64,000 nucleotides of DNA from an uncultured Acidobacteriota bacterium (GTDB lineage: Bacteria; Acidobacteriota; Terriglobia; Terriglobales; Acidobacteriaceae), in the NCBI GenBank assembly GCA_903851035.1, contig CAINND010000092.1, positions 1-64,000 of the forward strand, written 5' to 3'. Position numbers and translations under genes: made by a program. Each line of letters starts with the position of its first letter. Position 1 is the first letter of the stretch. The notes beneath the pieces are model-generated. The model did no database searches. It was given only the letters and a program-made list of their open reading frames with translations, and had not been told where the DNA came from. Positions 1 to 7,359 of the stretch are shown here, in pieces.

Positions 1-71
1 AGGTTACCAAGATTACGGTCGCGGAGGCCGCGACGGTCAACGCCGGGGATCTGCTGATGATTGTCGAGTAG
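1..71 (+). CDS. C-terminal end of a biotin/lipoyl-carrier domain protein (partial)
   Basis: Only the last 22 codons lie in the window, read from base 3 to the TAG at 69-71. The tail reads TKITVAEAATVNAGDLLMIV-E, which matches the final beta-strands of biotinyl/lipoyl domains: a K-I-x-V strand, then V-x-x-G-(D/Q)-x-L-(M/L)-x-(I/V)-E. In that family the carrier lysine lies about 35 residues upstream, so it is outside the window. The most likely parents are the biotin carboxyl carrier part of an acyl-CoA or oxaloacetate carboxylase; a lipoyl or membrane-fusion protein is less likely. The domain is well supported, the exact enzyme is not. Confidence 0.5.
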   Translation, partial: VTKITVAEAATVNAGDLLMIVE

Positions 72-90
72 TTTCAGTTGTTGGAGTGCA

Positions 91-119
91 AAGAGCGCCG
101 CTGTAGATGGCGCTCTTCT
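91..119 (+). terminator. Rho-independent terminator after the carrier-domain gene
   Basis: A perfect 9-bp stem (91-99 with 109-117, AAGAGCGCC/GGCGCTCTT) encloses a 9-nt loop and is followed by CTTCTT. It lies 20 nt after the stop codon of the upstream gene. The U-tract is short, so termination may be partial. Confidence 0.5.
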
Positions 120-144
120 TGCGGAAGGAAATGGCTTCAAAGTA

Positions 145-178
145 AAACGCCCGGCTCATCACCGGGCGTTTATTTTTA
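145..178 (+). terminator. Bidirectional intrinsic terminator
   Basis: A perfect 10-bp stem (145-154 with 162-171) has a 7-nt loop. It is followed by ATTTTT on the plus strand and preceded by A-rich sequence that gives a U-tract on the minus strand. It sits between two convergent genes and can serve both the carrier-domain gene and the foldase gene. Confidence 0.8.
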
Positions 179-200
179 CTAAAAAACTTGCAACCCGCTC

Positions 201-1259
201 CTACTGCGCGGTGGCCTTAAGAACCTGATCAGCCAGGTAGTTCTCAATGGAAGCGCTGTTGTGTAGAGACTCGTAGTAGGCGCTCTTCAGCAGCTGCTCG
301 CGCCGGTCGCGGAGCTGTTCGCGGATGGCCTGCTGCACGCGCGGATCGTTCAATTCGCGCTGGCCTGCCGGCTCCTTGCTGATCAGCTTGATGATGCGAT
401 AGCCGAAGATCTGGTGCGTGCCGTTGTCGGCCGCGGGCAGCGGAGGCGTAAACGTACCGGGCTTCAGCTTGCCAATGGCTTCAAAGGCCTGGCGGTCACT
501 CTGCAGCGAGCTCTCCGGAATGAAGCCGAGGTCACCGCCGGTGGCCGAGGTATCCGGATCTTCGCTGTAGTTCATGGCCACGGTGGCAAAGTCCTCGCCG
601 CTCTCCAGCCGGCTTTGCAGCATCTGCACCTTTTTCTTGGCCTCGGCCTCGTTCTGCGCCTTGTCGTTCTTCAGGTTGCGCACCTGCGGGCTGGGCTGCG
701 CGGTGATCAGGATCTGTGCCAGGTGATACTGCGGCACGATCAGGTTGAACTCCGCCTTGTGCTGGTTGTAGTAGCCGCTGATGTCGCCGTCGCTGATGTT
801 GATCTTGGAGGTAATCTCCTTGTTTAACACCTTTTCCACGGTGATGGAGCGGCGCAGGTCGCGCTTGAAGTCGTCGAGCGTAATGCCCCGCTCCTTCATG
901 CGTGCGTCGAACTCTTCCTTGGTAAAGGGCGCGCGAATCTCGCTCAGCTTGCTGTCGACTTCCTCGTCGGTGGCCAGCAGGCCGAGCTTTTCAGCCCGCT
1001 GCGCCAGAATTTCGTTTTCGATCAGCTCGCGCAGAATGCCCAACCGCAGTGCTTGTGCCTGCTCGTTGGAGCTGGGTGGCTGCCGCTCCGTCTGGTTGCG
1101 GTAGTACTTTTCCACCTCGGCGCGCATGATCTTGCGTCCGTTCACACGCGCCAGCACATCGTCGCCGCCCTTGCCGCCCTTGCAGGCGACTCCCGTGGCC
1201 AGGCTCAGCGCGGCCAGCGCCAGCAGCGCCACCGCCCATAACTTGTCAGTGCGTTTCAA
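201..1259 (-). CDS. SurA/PrsA-like periplasmic peptidyl-prolyl isomerase (parvulin), probable lipoprotein
   Basis: A 352-aa envelope foldase. It has an N-terminal hydrophobic segment ending ATGVAC, a slightly non-canonical lipobox, followed by a Gly/Lys linker. A SurA-N-like helical region with 'LARVNGRKI' comes next. A parvulin (PpiC) rotamase domain spans roughly residues 175-300, with HLAQILI, a SEDPDTSATGGDLGF segment and the closing YRIIKL strand. Such proteins bind unfolded outer-membrane or secreted proteins and catalyse prolyl cis/trans isomerisation. I chose TTG at 1259 because GGAGGG lies 7 nt upstream and the result is a compact signal peptide (MKRTDKLWAV...). A TTG at 1274 is possible but would overlap that ribosome site. 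The gene lies 85 nt downstream of a DsbA-like gene on the same strand, consistent with a folding operon. Confidence 0.85.
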   Translation of the reverse strand: MKRTDKLWAVALLALAALSLATGVACKGGKGGDDVLARVNGRKIMRAEVEKYYRNQTERQPPSSNEQAQALRLGILRELIENEILAQRAEKLGLLATDEEVDSKLSEIRAPFTKEEFDARMKERGITLDDFKRDLRRSITVEKVLNKEITSKINISDGDISGYYNQHKAEFNLIVPQYHLAQILITAQPSPQVRNLKNDKAQNEAEAKKKVQMLQSRLESGEDFATVAMNYSEDPDTSATGGDLGFIPESSLQSDRQAFEAIGKLKPGTFTPPLPAADNGTHQIFGYRIIKLISKEPAGQRELNDPRVQQAIREQLRDRREQLLKSAYYESLHNSASIENYLADQVLKATAQ

Positions 1260-1344
1260 TCGAAAACCCTCCAACTCTGCGAATAATGCGCGTCACAAGC
1301 AAAACAATCTGAAACCAATCAAACTCTATTGTAGCGCGATGAGC

Positions 1345-2232
1345 CTATTGACCGGCTCCGCCGACGGCCTTCAACTCTTTGTCCAGGATGAGACGGAATT
1401 CCTCGTCCGGAATGGCGCCATCCAGCTTCATGCCGTCAATGAAAATCACCGGTGTCGATTCCACGCCCAGGGTCTCGGCTTCCTTGACGCTGGCGTTCAG
1501 GTCGTCCTTGGTGGCGTGGGTCTGCACGCACTGGCCCAGCTTAGCCTCGTCCAGGCCGTGACGCTTGCCCACCTCCAGGGTGATCTTGTCCACCTCGGCA
1601 AGCTGGTCGGGCAGTGAGCGCTTATCGCCGCGGATGCGCTGCGGGTTGGCGTGCACGTAGTCGGCAAAGTCCCAATAGGCGTCGTCGCCCTGGCGCGCCA
1701 GGCAGCCGGAATCCAGCGCCGCGCGCTCCGACCAGGGGTGAATGTCGTAGAGCGGGTAATCTTTGTAGATGACCTTCACGCGGTCGCCGTAGCTCTGCAT
1801 CAGGCTCAAAAGGGTCTGGTGCACCTTGGAGCAGTACGGGCACTGGAAGTCGTCAAAGACGACAATGGTGACCTTGGCCGACTTGTTGCCGCGCACCGGG
1901 CGCCCGGCCAGGCTGATCTTGGCCATGGTCTCCGCCAGTGGGTCCTTGGTCAGGTCCATGCGGGTGACGGCGATCAGGCTCTGGCCGTCCTTGCTGATCA
2001 GCATCTTGCGCGTCTGTGCCTGGCCGCGGAAGCTGAGCGTGATGGTCACATCGTCGTATCCGGTAAAGTCCTTGCTGGGCTTGCGGTCGCCAACTGAAAC
2101 GTCCACATAAGGCGGGTAGTTGAAGGTGGCTCGTACCTGCTTCTCAATCTTTTGCTGCATGTCGGCCGGCACCGGAGCCTGCGCCCGGCAACCCACCACC
2201 AGCAACAATAAACACACAAAAATCCGCCGCAT
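1345..2232 (-). CDS. DsbA-like thioredoxin-fold lipoprotein (CPYC)
   Basis: A 295-aa exported thiol oxidoreductase of the DsbA/'thioredoxin_4' type. The N-terminus MRRIFVCLLLLVVGC is a lipoprotein signal with lipobox VVGC. About 100 residues of unassigned N-terminal domain follow, then a thioredoxin fold with FDDFQCPYCSKVH (active site CPYC) and the cis-Pro loop ESTPVIFIDG near the C-terminus. Family role: oxidation or isomerisation of disulfides in periplasmic proteins. ATG at 2232 was chosen because GGAGAG precedes it by 6 nt; an ATG at 2268 lacks a ribosome site and would bury the signal peptide. It is co-directional with the downstream SurA-like foldase gene. Confidence 0.85.
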   Translation of the reverse strand: MRRIFVCLLLLVVGCRAQAPVPADMQQKIEKQVRATFNYPPYVDVSVGDRKPSKDFTGYDDVTITLSFRGQAQTRKMLISKDGQSLIAVTRMDLTKDPLAETMAKISLAGRPVRGNKSAKVTIVVFDDFQCPYCSKVHQTLLSLMQSYGDRVKVIYKDYPLYDIHPWSERAALDSGCLARQGDDAYWDFADYVHANPQRIRGDKRSLPDQLAEVDKITLEVGKRHGLDEAKLGQCVQTHATKDDLNASVKEAETLGVESTPVIFIDGMKLDGAIPDEEFRLILDKELKAVGGAGQ

Positions 2233-2318
2233 CAGCCACTCTCCAATCCCTTTGGGATTCCATGACATACGTTAGGAAATTATCTCATGCGGAGGGGGAG
2301 CTCTGGCCCTGACCCCCG

Positions 2319-2834
2319 CTAATGCCCACACCGCCAAAGGTATAGACATTTTGCAGTGCGCGGACGTTTTGACAGTGTCCCTGCAGTGCAACAAGTGCAG
2401 AAAGGTTCAGCCTCAGTTGTAATTACAATTTGTCCAGGCGTGGGAGGTTCTGATGGATACTCTATTTTCTGGAAACTACCAGCACAACAGTCAATGATTT
2501 TTGCATTAATCCGGAAACGATATACAACGACGAACTCCTGAGGGGAAAGACACTCGTTGCATGCAAACTGTGCAGTTCTGGCGCTGTTCAAAACGGCTGG
2601 GGATAACAAGGGATTGCCGCTAACAACTTTGAAGGAAGCAATACTTCCATCTGGTTTGATGGTGAATGCGACTTTGACATCACCCGGGAGATTTGCTGAG
2701 TGTGCAAGTGGTGGATACTGAGGTGGCTCTGCCTTGACGACAGAGACACTGCCATTGTGGCCGATAGTGGATTGCCCAAAACACACAGCTACCGTCACAA
2801 GCGCGACCAGCAATACTCTATAGAGCCAATTCAT
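2319..2834 (-). CDS. Secreted TonB C-terminal-domain protein with Cys-rich tail
   Basis: A 171-aa protein: a signal peptide (residues 1-20, ending AVCFGQ), then a TonB C-terminal fold. Its typical pattern is visible as YPPLAHSANLPGDVKVAF, IKPDGSIASFKVVSGNPLL and AVLNSARTAQF. There is no cytoplasmic/TM anchor or proline-rich spacer, so it cannot be a classical energy transducer. The last 90 residues hold about ten cysteines (CNEC, DCC, CTCC, KCLYLWRCG). Base composition is lower in GC than the neighbouring genes. Function unknown; similar secreted TonB-fold proteins are frequent in Acidobacteria (from memory). No Shine-Dalgarno precedes the ATG, but TAAACT lies 7 nt upstream. Confidence 0.65.
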   Translation of the reverse strand: MNWLYRVLLVALVTVAVCFGQSTIGHNGSVSVVKAEPPQYPPLAHSANLPGDVKVAFTIKPDGSIASFKVVSGNPLLSPAVLNSARTAQFACNECLSPQEFVVVYRFRINAKIIDCCAGSFQKIEYPSEPPTPGQIVITTEAEPFCTCCTAGTLSKRPRTAKCLYLWRCGH

Positions 2835-2841
2835 GCCTGTC

Positions 2842-2847
2842 AGTTTA
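2842..2847 (-). promoter_or_regulatory. -10-like box TAAACT, possible leaderless start
   Basis: On the minus strand TAAACT ends 7 nt before the ATG of the TonB-domain gene, and no ribosome site lies between. This is the spacing expected if transcription starts at the start codon. No good -35 is visible. Confidence 0.35.
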
Positions 2848-2854
2848 CGTTCAT

Positions 2855-3712
2855 TTAGCGCTTTTGCAATATGTCTGCACTGATTAGCGCGTTCATCGAG
2901 CCGGAGCGGAAGCCCTCCAGGTCGAGGGTGACGAACTCAAAGCCGCAGGCCTTGATCTCCCGGCTCAGGCGCTCGAACATTTCGAGCGAAAGCGCGCGGC
3001 CTAGCTCCTCGCGGGCAATCTCTATGCGGGCCACCTGCCCGTGGTGGCGCAGGCGGAACTGTCGGAAGCCGAGGGCGCGCAGGGCATCCTCGCCGCGCTC
3101 AACCTGCTCCAATGCCTCACGGGTCACCGGGCGGCCATATTCGATGCGCGAGGACAAACAGGCCGAGGCGGGCTTATCCCACACGCGCAATCCGGCCTCG
3201 TGCGCCAACTGGCGAATGTCAGCCTTGGTCAGCCCGGCCTCCAGCAAGGGAGCAGCCACGCCATGCTGCGCGGCGGCCTTCTGCCCGGGACGCCAGTCGC
3301 CCTGGTCGTCAAGATTCACGCCGTAGGCCACGGCCTGCCAACCCTTCTCGGCGGTAAAGCGCTCCATCACGGCAAACAGCTCGTCCTTGCAGTGGAAGCA
3401 GCGCATGGCGTCGTTCTTCTGGTAGTCGGCGTTGTTGAGTTCTTCGGTCTGGATGACTTCGACGGGGAAGCCCTGCTCACGGGCAAAGGCCAGCGCGTCC
3501 TTCATCTGCGCGCGGGCCAGCGAGGGCGAGTCGGCCATCACGGCCAGCATCTGCTCGCCCAGCACCTGGTGTGCCGCCCAGGCAAGGTACGCCGAATCCA
3601 CTCCGCCGGAGTAGGCAACCAGCAGCCGCCCCAACCGACGCAGATGCGCGTAGAGCGCCTCGCGCTTGGCGGAAAGGTCGGCTTGTGAGACTACGGTTTC
3701 CATATTTTCCAT
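2855..3712 (-). CDS. larE: LarE-type ATP-dependent sulfur transferase
   Basis: A 285-aa PP-loop pyrophosphatase of the LarE family, which adenylylates and sulfurates the pincer precursor P2CMN for the nickel-pincer cofactor of lactate racemase-type enzymes. The PP-loop SGGVDS is at 35-40. CFHCKDEL gives Cys105 and Cys108, and PASACLSSR gives Cys185. This three-Cys arrangement matches the subgroup proposed to bind a [4Fe-4S] cluster that carries sulfide, rather than the single-Cys sacrificial type. No larA, larB or larC is visible in the window. The start was set at the ATG of MENMETVV; MET at 3703 is also possible, and a GTG/ATG further upstream would add an unlikely N-terminus. Confidence 0.85.
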   Translation of the reverse strand: MENMETVVSQADLSAKREALYAHLRRLGRLLVAYSGGVDSAYLAWAAHQVLGEQMLAVMADSPSLARAQMKDALAFAREQGFPVEVIQTEELNNADYQKNDAMRCFHCKDELFAVMERFTAEKGWQAVAYGVNLDDQGDWRPGQKAAAQHGVAAPLLEAGLTKADIRQLAHEAGLRVWDKPASACLSSRIEYGRPVTREALEQVERGEDALRALGFRQFRLRHHGQVARIEIAREELGRALSLEMFERLSREIKACGFEFVTLDLEGFRSGSMNALISADILQKR

Positions 3713-3847
3713 TCTACGAGCTTGAGCAAGGAAGCGGAAAGCACTCGCCATCCGGGGTTGTCCGAAATTGTTCCATGACGTTACTAGAGAGGGACTTACG
3801 TCCTCCCGCGGCCTCGGTACATCATGATGATTATCTCAGGAGGGCTC

Positions 3848-4459
3848 TTGGATACTAGTTTTCAGGAGCAGTATGCGGGGCTGAGCGACGACGAGCTATT
3901 GTTTGTTGCAGCCAGCCGCTCGGAGTTGACGGACGATGCATCTCTTGCCATGGATTCCGAGATGGCCCGTCGCGGACTGAGCTACGAACAGGCGCATGCG
4001 AAGAAGCGAGAGGTCGCACGCCTCACGGCCGAAGAAGAGCGAGAGCACCATCGGAAGCCGATACGCTCGAAGTACTTTGTAACCACCATCAATCTTTGGT
4101 GGCTCTTTCTTGGTATAGCTGGGCTTATCCCTTTGATGCTTCTGATGTGGCGTCCCCATCGCGTCTTCGATGAGTGGACCGAACCAGTGGCTGTGACGTA
4201 CACAGGAGCTGTGATGGCTTGCTCATATGTACAGCCTTGGTTGAGACGAACCTTTAGTTTCTGGTTTTCATTGATGGTTTCCGCCGTCCCCCAATTCTAT
4301 GTCAGCCGATGGCTCACCGTTTATCATCCGGCACATAATCGAAGCGGGAGCAAGGGCATATGGTTCTTGAGCATTCTTGTTGGATATGCGGTTGGTGGAG
4401 CATTGTTTCTGTTACTGCAGAAGCTCAAGCCAACGGAAGAAGAATCGCAAGTGCGCTAA
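3848..4459 (+). CDS. Membrane protein with acidobacterial 'LSDDELL' N-terminal motif
   Basis: A 203-aa protein of unknown function. The N-terminal ~60 residues are soluble and contain YAGLSDDELLFVAASRSEL...MARRGLS, a motif I associate with many acidobacterial proteins. A charged helix (KKREVARLTAEEEREHHRK) follows, then four hydrophobic segments (INLWWLFLGIAGLIPLMLLM, an Ala/Val segment, FSFWFSLMVSAVPQFYV, and IWFLSILVGYAVGGALFLLL). I placed the start at TTG 3848 because AGGAGGG lies immediately upstream (3838-3844). ATG 3824 or 3827 would put that site inside the gene. The gene is AT-richer than its neighbours. Confidence 0.55.
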   Translation: MDTSFQEQYAGLSDDELLFVAASRSELTDDASLAMDSEMARRGLSYEQAHAKKREVARLTAEEEREHHRKPIRSKYFVTTINLWWLFLGIAGLIPLMLLMWRPHRVFDEWTEPVAVTYTGAVMACSYVQPWLRRTFSFWFSLMVSAVPQFYVSRWLTVYHPAHNRSGSKGIWFLSILVGYAVGGALFLLLQKLKPTEEESQVR

Positions 4460-4467
4460 CAATAAGA

Positions 4468-4502
4468 ACGCCGCCCTCGACGGAGAGCGGCGTCTGAGTT
4501 TT
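4468..4502. terminator. Bidirectional terminator between convergent genes
   Basis: Stem ACGCCGC (4468-4474) pairs with GCGGCGT (4487-4493), extended inward by CTC/GAG after one mismatch. GAGTTTT follows on the plus strand and CTTATTG on the minus strand. It separates the membrane-protein gene from the end of hslU. Confidence 0.6.
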
Positions 4503-4509
4503 ATCCCAC

Positions 4510-5988
4510 CTACAGAATATACCGGCTTAAATCCTGGTCCTTGACGATGTCGGCCAGGGTGTCGTGCACGTACTTGCTGTCAATACGCACGTCCTTTTCC
4601 TTCATGTCAGGCGCCTCAAAGCTCACCTTGTCGAGCACCCGCTCCATGATGGTGTGCAGGCGGCGCGCGCCGATGTTTTCCGTCGTCTCATTCACCTTGG
4701 CGGCGAAGGTGGCAATCTCCACCAGCGCGTCGGGCGTGAATTCCAGCTTCAGGCCTTCCGTCTCCAGCAGCGCAATGTACTGCTTGGTCAGCGAACCCTT
4801 GGGCTCGGTCAGAATCTTGATGAAGTCCTCAACGGTCAGTGACTTTAGTTCTACGCGAATGGGGAAGCGGCCCTGCAATTCGGGGATCAGATCACTGGGC
4901 TTGCTGACGTGGAAGGCTCCGGCGGCGATGAACAGGATGTGATCCGTGCGCAGCATGCCGTAGCGCGTGTTGATCGTGGTGCCTTCGACGATGGGCAGAA
5001 TGTCGCGCTGCACGCCTTCGCGGCTTACGTCCGGGCCATGGCCGCTCTCGCGCCCGGCGATCTTGTCAATTTCGTCCAGGAAGATGATGCCGCTCTGCTC
5101 CACGCGGTCGAGGGCCGTCTTGGTCACTTGGTCCATGTCAATCAACCGCTGCTCTTCTTCGGCGATCAGGTAATCAAAGGCCTCGCTGACCTTCATCTTC
5201 CGCTTCTTGGTGCGCTGGCCGAAGATGCTGGGCAGCATGTCCTTGAAGTTGACGTCCATGTCCTCAATGCCCTGGTTGCTGATGATCTCAAACGAGGGCA
5301 TGTTCTTTTCGCGGACGTCGAGTTCCACCGTGCGCTCATCCAGCTTGCCTTCACGCAGTTGCTGGCGGAGCTTCTCCCGGCTGCGCGCGGCGCTGGCTTC
5401 ACTCGGTGCAGCCGGAGCATCGCCCAGCAGGGTGATGGGATCGCCCGTTGCGGCCGGGGGAACGGCAGAGATGGGCGTTACGTTGCTCTGGGCAGTGCTC
5501 TGGGCTGCGGGCGTGGTCTCAGCGGGCGTGGGCGGCAGTAGCAGGTCCAGGATGCGCTCTTCGGCGTTCATCTCGGCCTTTTCCGCCACGTCTTCCAGCT
5601 TCTCCTCGCGCACCATGTCGATGGCAATCTCGATGAGGTCGCGAATCATGGATTCCACGTCGCGGCCCACGTAGCCGACTTCGGTGAACTTGCTGGCCTC
5701 CACCTTGAGGAATGGCGAGTTGGCCAGCTTGGCCAGACGGCGGGCGATTTCGGTTTTACCCACGCCGGTCGGCCCCATCATGATGATGTTCTTGGGCATG
5801 ACCTCTTCGGCCATCTCCGGCGAGAGCTTTTGACGCCGCATGCGGTTGCGCAGGGCGATGGAGACGGCGCGCTTGGCGTCGTGCTGACCCACCACGTACT
5901 TGTCGAGCTCAGCCACAATCTCGCGCGGCGTCAACTCGTCCAGCGCAATCATCTCTTCTTCCACGGTCTGCGGCAGGTAAATGGCCAC
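4510..5988 (-). CDS. hslU: ATP-dependent protease ATPase subunit HslU (ClpY)
   Basis: A 492-aa AAA+ unfoldase that feeds substrates to HslV. It has Walker A GPTGVGKT (72-79), the pore loop GYVGRD (105-110), Walker [11 protein letters not shown], sensor/box motifs around [12 protein letters not shown], and the C-terminal ending DQDLSRYIL that docks into HslV. The intermediate (I) domain carries a Pro/Ala/Thr-rich insertion at about residues 150-205 ([12 protein letters not shown]... to [10 protein letters not shown]), making it longer than the usual 440-465 aa. The GTG start is supported by TAGGAG 5 nt upstream. The gene is last in hslV-DUF3052-hslU, 8 nt after the DUF3052 stop. Confidence 0.97.
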   Translation of the reverse strand: MAIYLPQTVEEEMIALDELTPREIVAELDKYVVGQHDAKRAVSIALRNRMRRQKLSPEMAEEVMPKNIIMMGPTGVGKTEIARRLAKLANSPFLKVEASKFTEVGYVGRDVESMIRDLIEIAIDMVREEKLEDVAEKAEMNAEERILDLLLPPTPAETTPAAQSTAQSNVTPISAVPPAATGDPITLLGDAPAAPSEASAARSREKLRQQLREGKLDERTVELDVREKNMPSFEIISNQGIEDMDVNFKDMLPSIFGQRTKKRKMKVSEAFDYLIAEEEQRLIDMDQVTKTALDRVEQSGIIFLDEIDKIAGRESGHGPDVSREGVQRDILPIVEGTTINTRYGMLRTDHILFIAAGAFHVSKPSDLIPELQGRFPIRVELKSLTVEDFIKILTEPKGSLTKQYIALLETEGLKLEFTPDALVEIATFAAKVNETTENIGARRLHTIMERVLDKVSFEAPDMKEKDVRIDSKYVHDTLADIVKDQDLSRYIL

Positions 5989-5996
5989 GATAACTC

Positions 5997-6437
5997 CTAA
6001 ACTTTCTGCTTACGAAGGGCGCCGCGCGGTGCGACCCGGGCGGCAACCGGAATAACAAACTTCAACCCTGACCATGTCTCGTCCACGGCGCATACTTTAA
6101 TGTCTACCAACCCAGCGCGAATTCCAGCTTCGCGAACCAGCTGTTCGCTTAAATCGGTAGCCACTCCCGAGGACTTTTTCGGCCATGAAACCCATAATAT
6201 TCCTGCCGGTGACAACGCTTTCTTCACTGCGGCAAAGGTCCTGTCCAGCCCGCTCCTGGACCTCAGAAAACTGATCGCAAAATCTATGGGAGCAATCACC
6301 GAGCCGAGCAATTGCAAGCCTTCGGGCAGCTTCCCCAGCAATTCGTCAAAATCGGCTGGCGCATTCAGGAATACCGCGCGCTGGCCCGTCTTGATCCCCA
6401 GCTTGGTGATGAGCGGCGTACCTGAGTAGCCGGCCAT
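5997..6437 (-). CDS. DUF3052-family protein between hslV and hslU
   Basis: A 146-aa soluble protein beginning [16 protein letters not shown]. It matches the DUF3052 pattern: G(Y/x)SGTPLxxKLGIK, an alpha/beta core with [17 protein letters not shown], and [20 protein letters not shown], and the ending [17 protein letters not shown]. No catalytic residues are recognised and the family function is unknown. The start was placed at ATG 6437 because AGGAG precedes it by 5 nt. It lies 16 nt after the hslV stop and 8 nt before the hslU start, so the three genes are surely co-transcribed. Confidence 0.8.
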   Translation of the reverse strand: MAGYSGTPLITKLGIKTGQRAVFLNAPADFDELLGKLPEGLQLLGSVIAPIDFAISFLRSRSGLDRTFAAVKKALSPAGILWVSWPKKSSGVATDLSEQLVREAGIRAGLVDIKVCAVDETWSGLKFVIPVAARVAPRGALRKQKV

Positions 6438-6453
6438 GAGGGCTCCTTCTCGC

Positions 6454-7041
6454 TTACAGCTCCTCGATCGTAAATTTCTCATTGGTATAGATGCAGGTCT
6501 GCCCGGCAATGGTCATGGCCGCCTCGGCAATCTGGCGGGCGTCCATCTGGGTGTACTGCATCAGGGCGCGCGCGGCGCTCAGGGCAAAGGGGCCGCCGCT
6601 GCCAATGGCCGCAATGTTGTCGTCCGGCTCAATGACGTCGCCGTTGCCGCTCAGCAGGTAGGTCTGATGCTTGTCAGCCACCAGTAGCAGGGCTTCCAAC
6701 TGGCGCAGGCTCTTGTCGGTGCGCCAGTCCTTGGCCAGCTCCACGGCCGAGCGGCCCAGGTTGCCGGCAAACTGCTCCAGCTTGCTCTCAAAGCGGGCGA
6801 ACAGGCTGAAGGCGTCGGCGGTGCTGCCGGCAAAGCCGGCCAGTATCTTGTCTTGGTATAGACGGCGAATCTTACGCGCGCTGTGTTTGATGACGTGATC
6901 GCCGAGGGTCACCTGTCCGTCTCCGGCCATCACCACGTGGCCATCGCGGCGCACGCACAAAACGGTGGTGGAGCGGATTCTCTGCTGCTGCGGGGAAGGT
7001 GCCTCGAAGGAGTGCGGGCCACAGATAGATTTCTTCGACAT
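6454..7041 (-). CDS. hslV: ATP-dependent protease subunit HslV (ClpQ) with N-terminal extension
   Basis: A 195-aa proteasome-beta-like peptidase of the HslUV complex. The conserved start of the mature enzyme, [23 protein letters not shown], begins at Thr25, not right after the initiator Met as in E. coli. No ATG, GTG or TTG lies in the codons immediately before Thr25 (they read CGC-TCC-ACC-ACC), so a 24-residue leader ([20 protein letters not shown]...) must be removed to free the Thr nucleophile, unless an unusual start is used. The IGSGG strand, the ALSAARAL helix and the closing [11 protein letters not shown] are typical. It is the first gene of the operon with DUF3052 and hslU. There is no clear Shine-Dalgarno; a TATAAT lies 14 nt upstream of the ATG. 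Confidence 0.95.
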   Translation of the reverse strand: MSKKSICGPHSFEAPSPQQQRIRSTTVLCVRRDGHVVMAGDGQVTLGDHVIKHSARKIRRLYQDKILAGFAGSTADAFSLFARFESKLEQFAGNLGRSAVELAKDWRTDKSLRQLEALLLVADKHQTYLLSGNGDVIEPDDNIAAIGSGGPFALSAARALMQYTQMDARQIAEAAMTIAGQTCIYTNEKFTIEEL

Positions 7042-7055
7042 GGGCGTAGTCTTCG

Positions 7056-7061
7056 ATTATA
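7056..7061 (-). promoter_or_regulatory. Consensus -10 box of the hslV-DUF3052-hslU operon
   Basis: A perfect TATAAT on the minus strand ends 14 nt before the hslV ATG, predicting a 5' leader of only about 7 nt. No TTGACA-like -35 is seen at 16-18 nt. Confidence 0.5.
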
Positions 7062-7192
7062 GCAGCGCGCGGGGCTGGCGATTTTTCAGGATTTCCGCGA
7101 TTAATTCGCTTTTTCTTCGTATTTGTGTGGGCGTAAGTCCCACTAGTGCTCCGGCGGACAGGTACCAATGATGCCTAGGCACCCGCTTTCCA

Positions 7193-7221
7193 TTGACTCC
7201 CCTTGTCTGGGTTGGTACGCT
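7193..7221 (+). promoter_or_regulatory. Sigma70-like promoter for the M23 peptidase gene
   Basis: TTGACT (7193-7198), a 17-nt spacer, and TACGCT (7216-7221). The -35 matches 5 of 6 consensus bases and the -10 matches T1, A2 and T6. The predicted transcript has a leader of about 130 nt. Confidence 0.45.
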
Positions 7222-7359
7222 TTCAGGGTTGCTCCATATCAGTGTGAGCAGAATAGAGGGACGCACTCCCCCTGCTGCAGCGTCTGCGAAATTCGACAGC
7301 GCTGCGCGCGATCCTTCGACAGGACCCCGGTTTTTCACCACTCCCAGAGGAGACGGAAT

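Larger units (their letters stand above)
7042..7359. other. Divergent intergenic region hslV / M23 peptidase
   Basis: This 318-base gap holds the hslV -10 box at its left end and a sigma70-like promoter (7193-7221) for the peptidase gene. An open frame from 7168 continues into the peptidase, but its first 64 codons (Cys/Arg-rich, no homology recognised) are read as leader because a ribosome site marks the TTG at 7360. I see no RNA gene. Confidence 0.5.
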
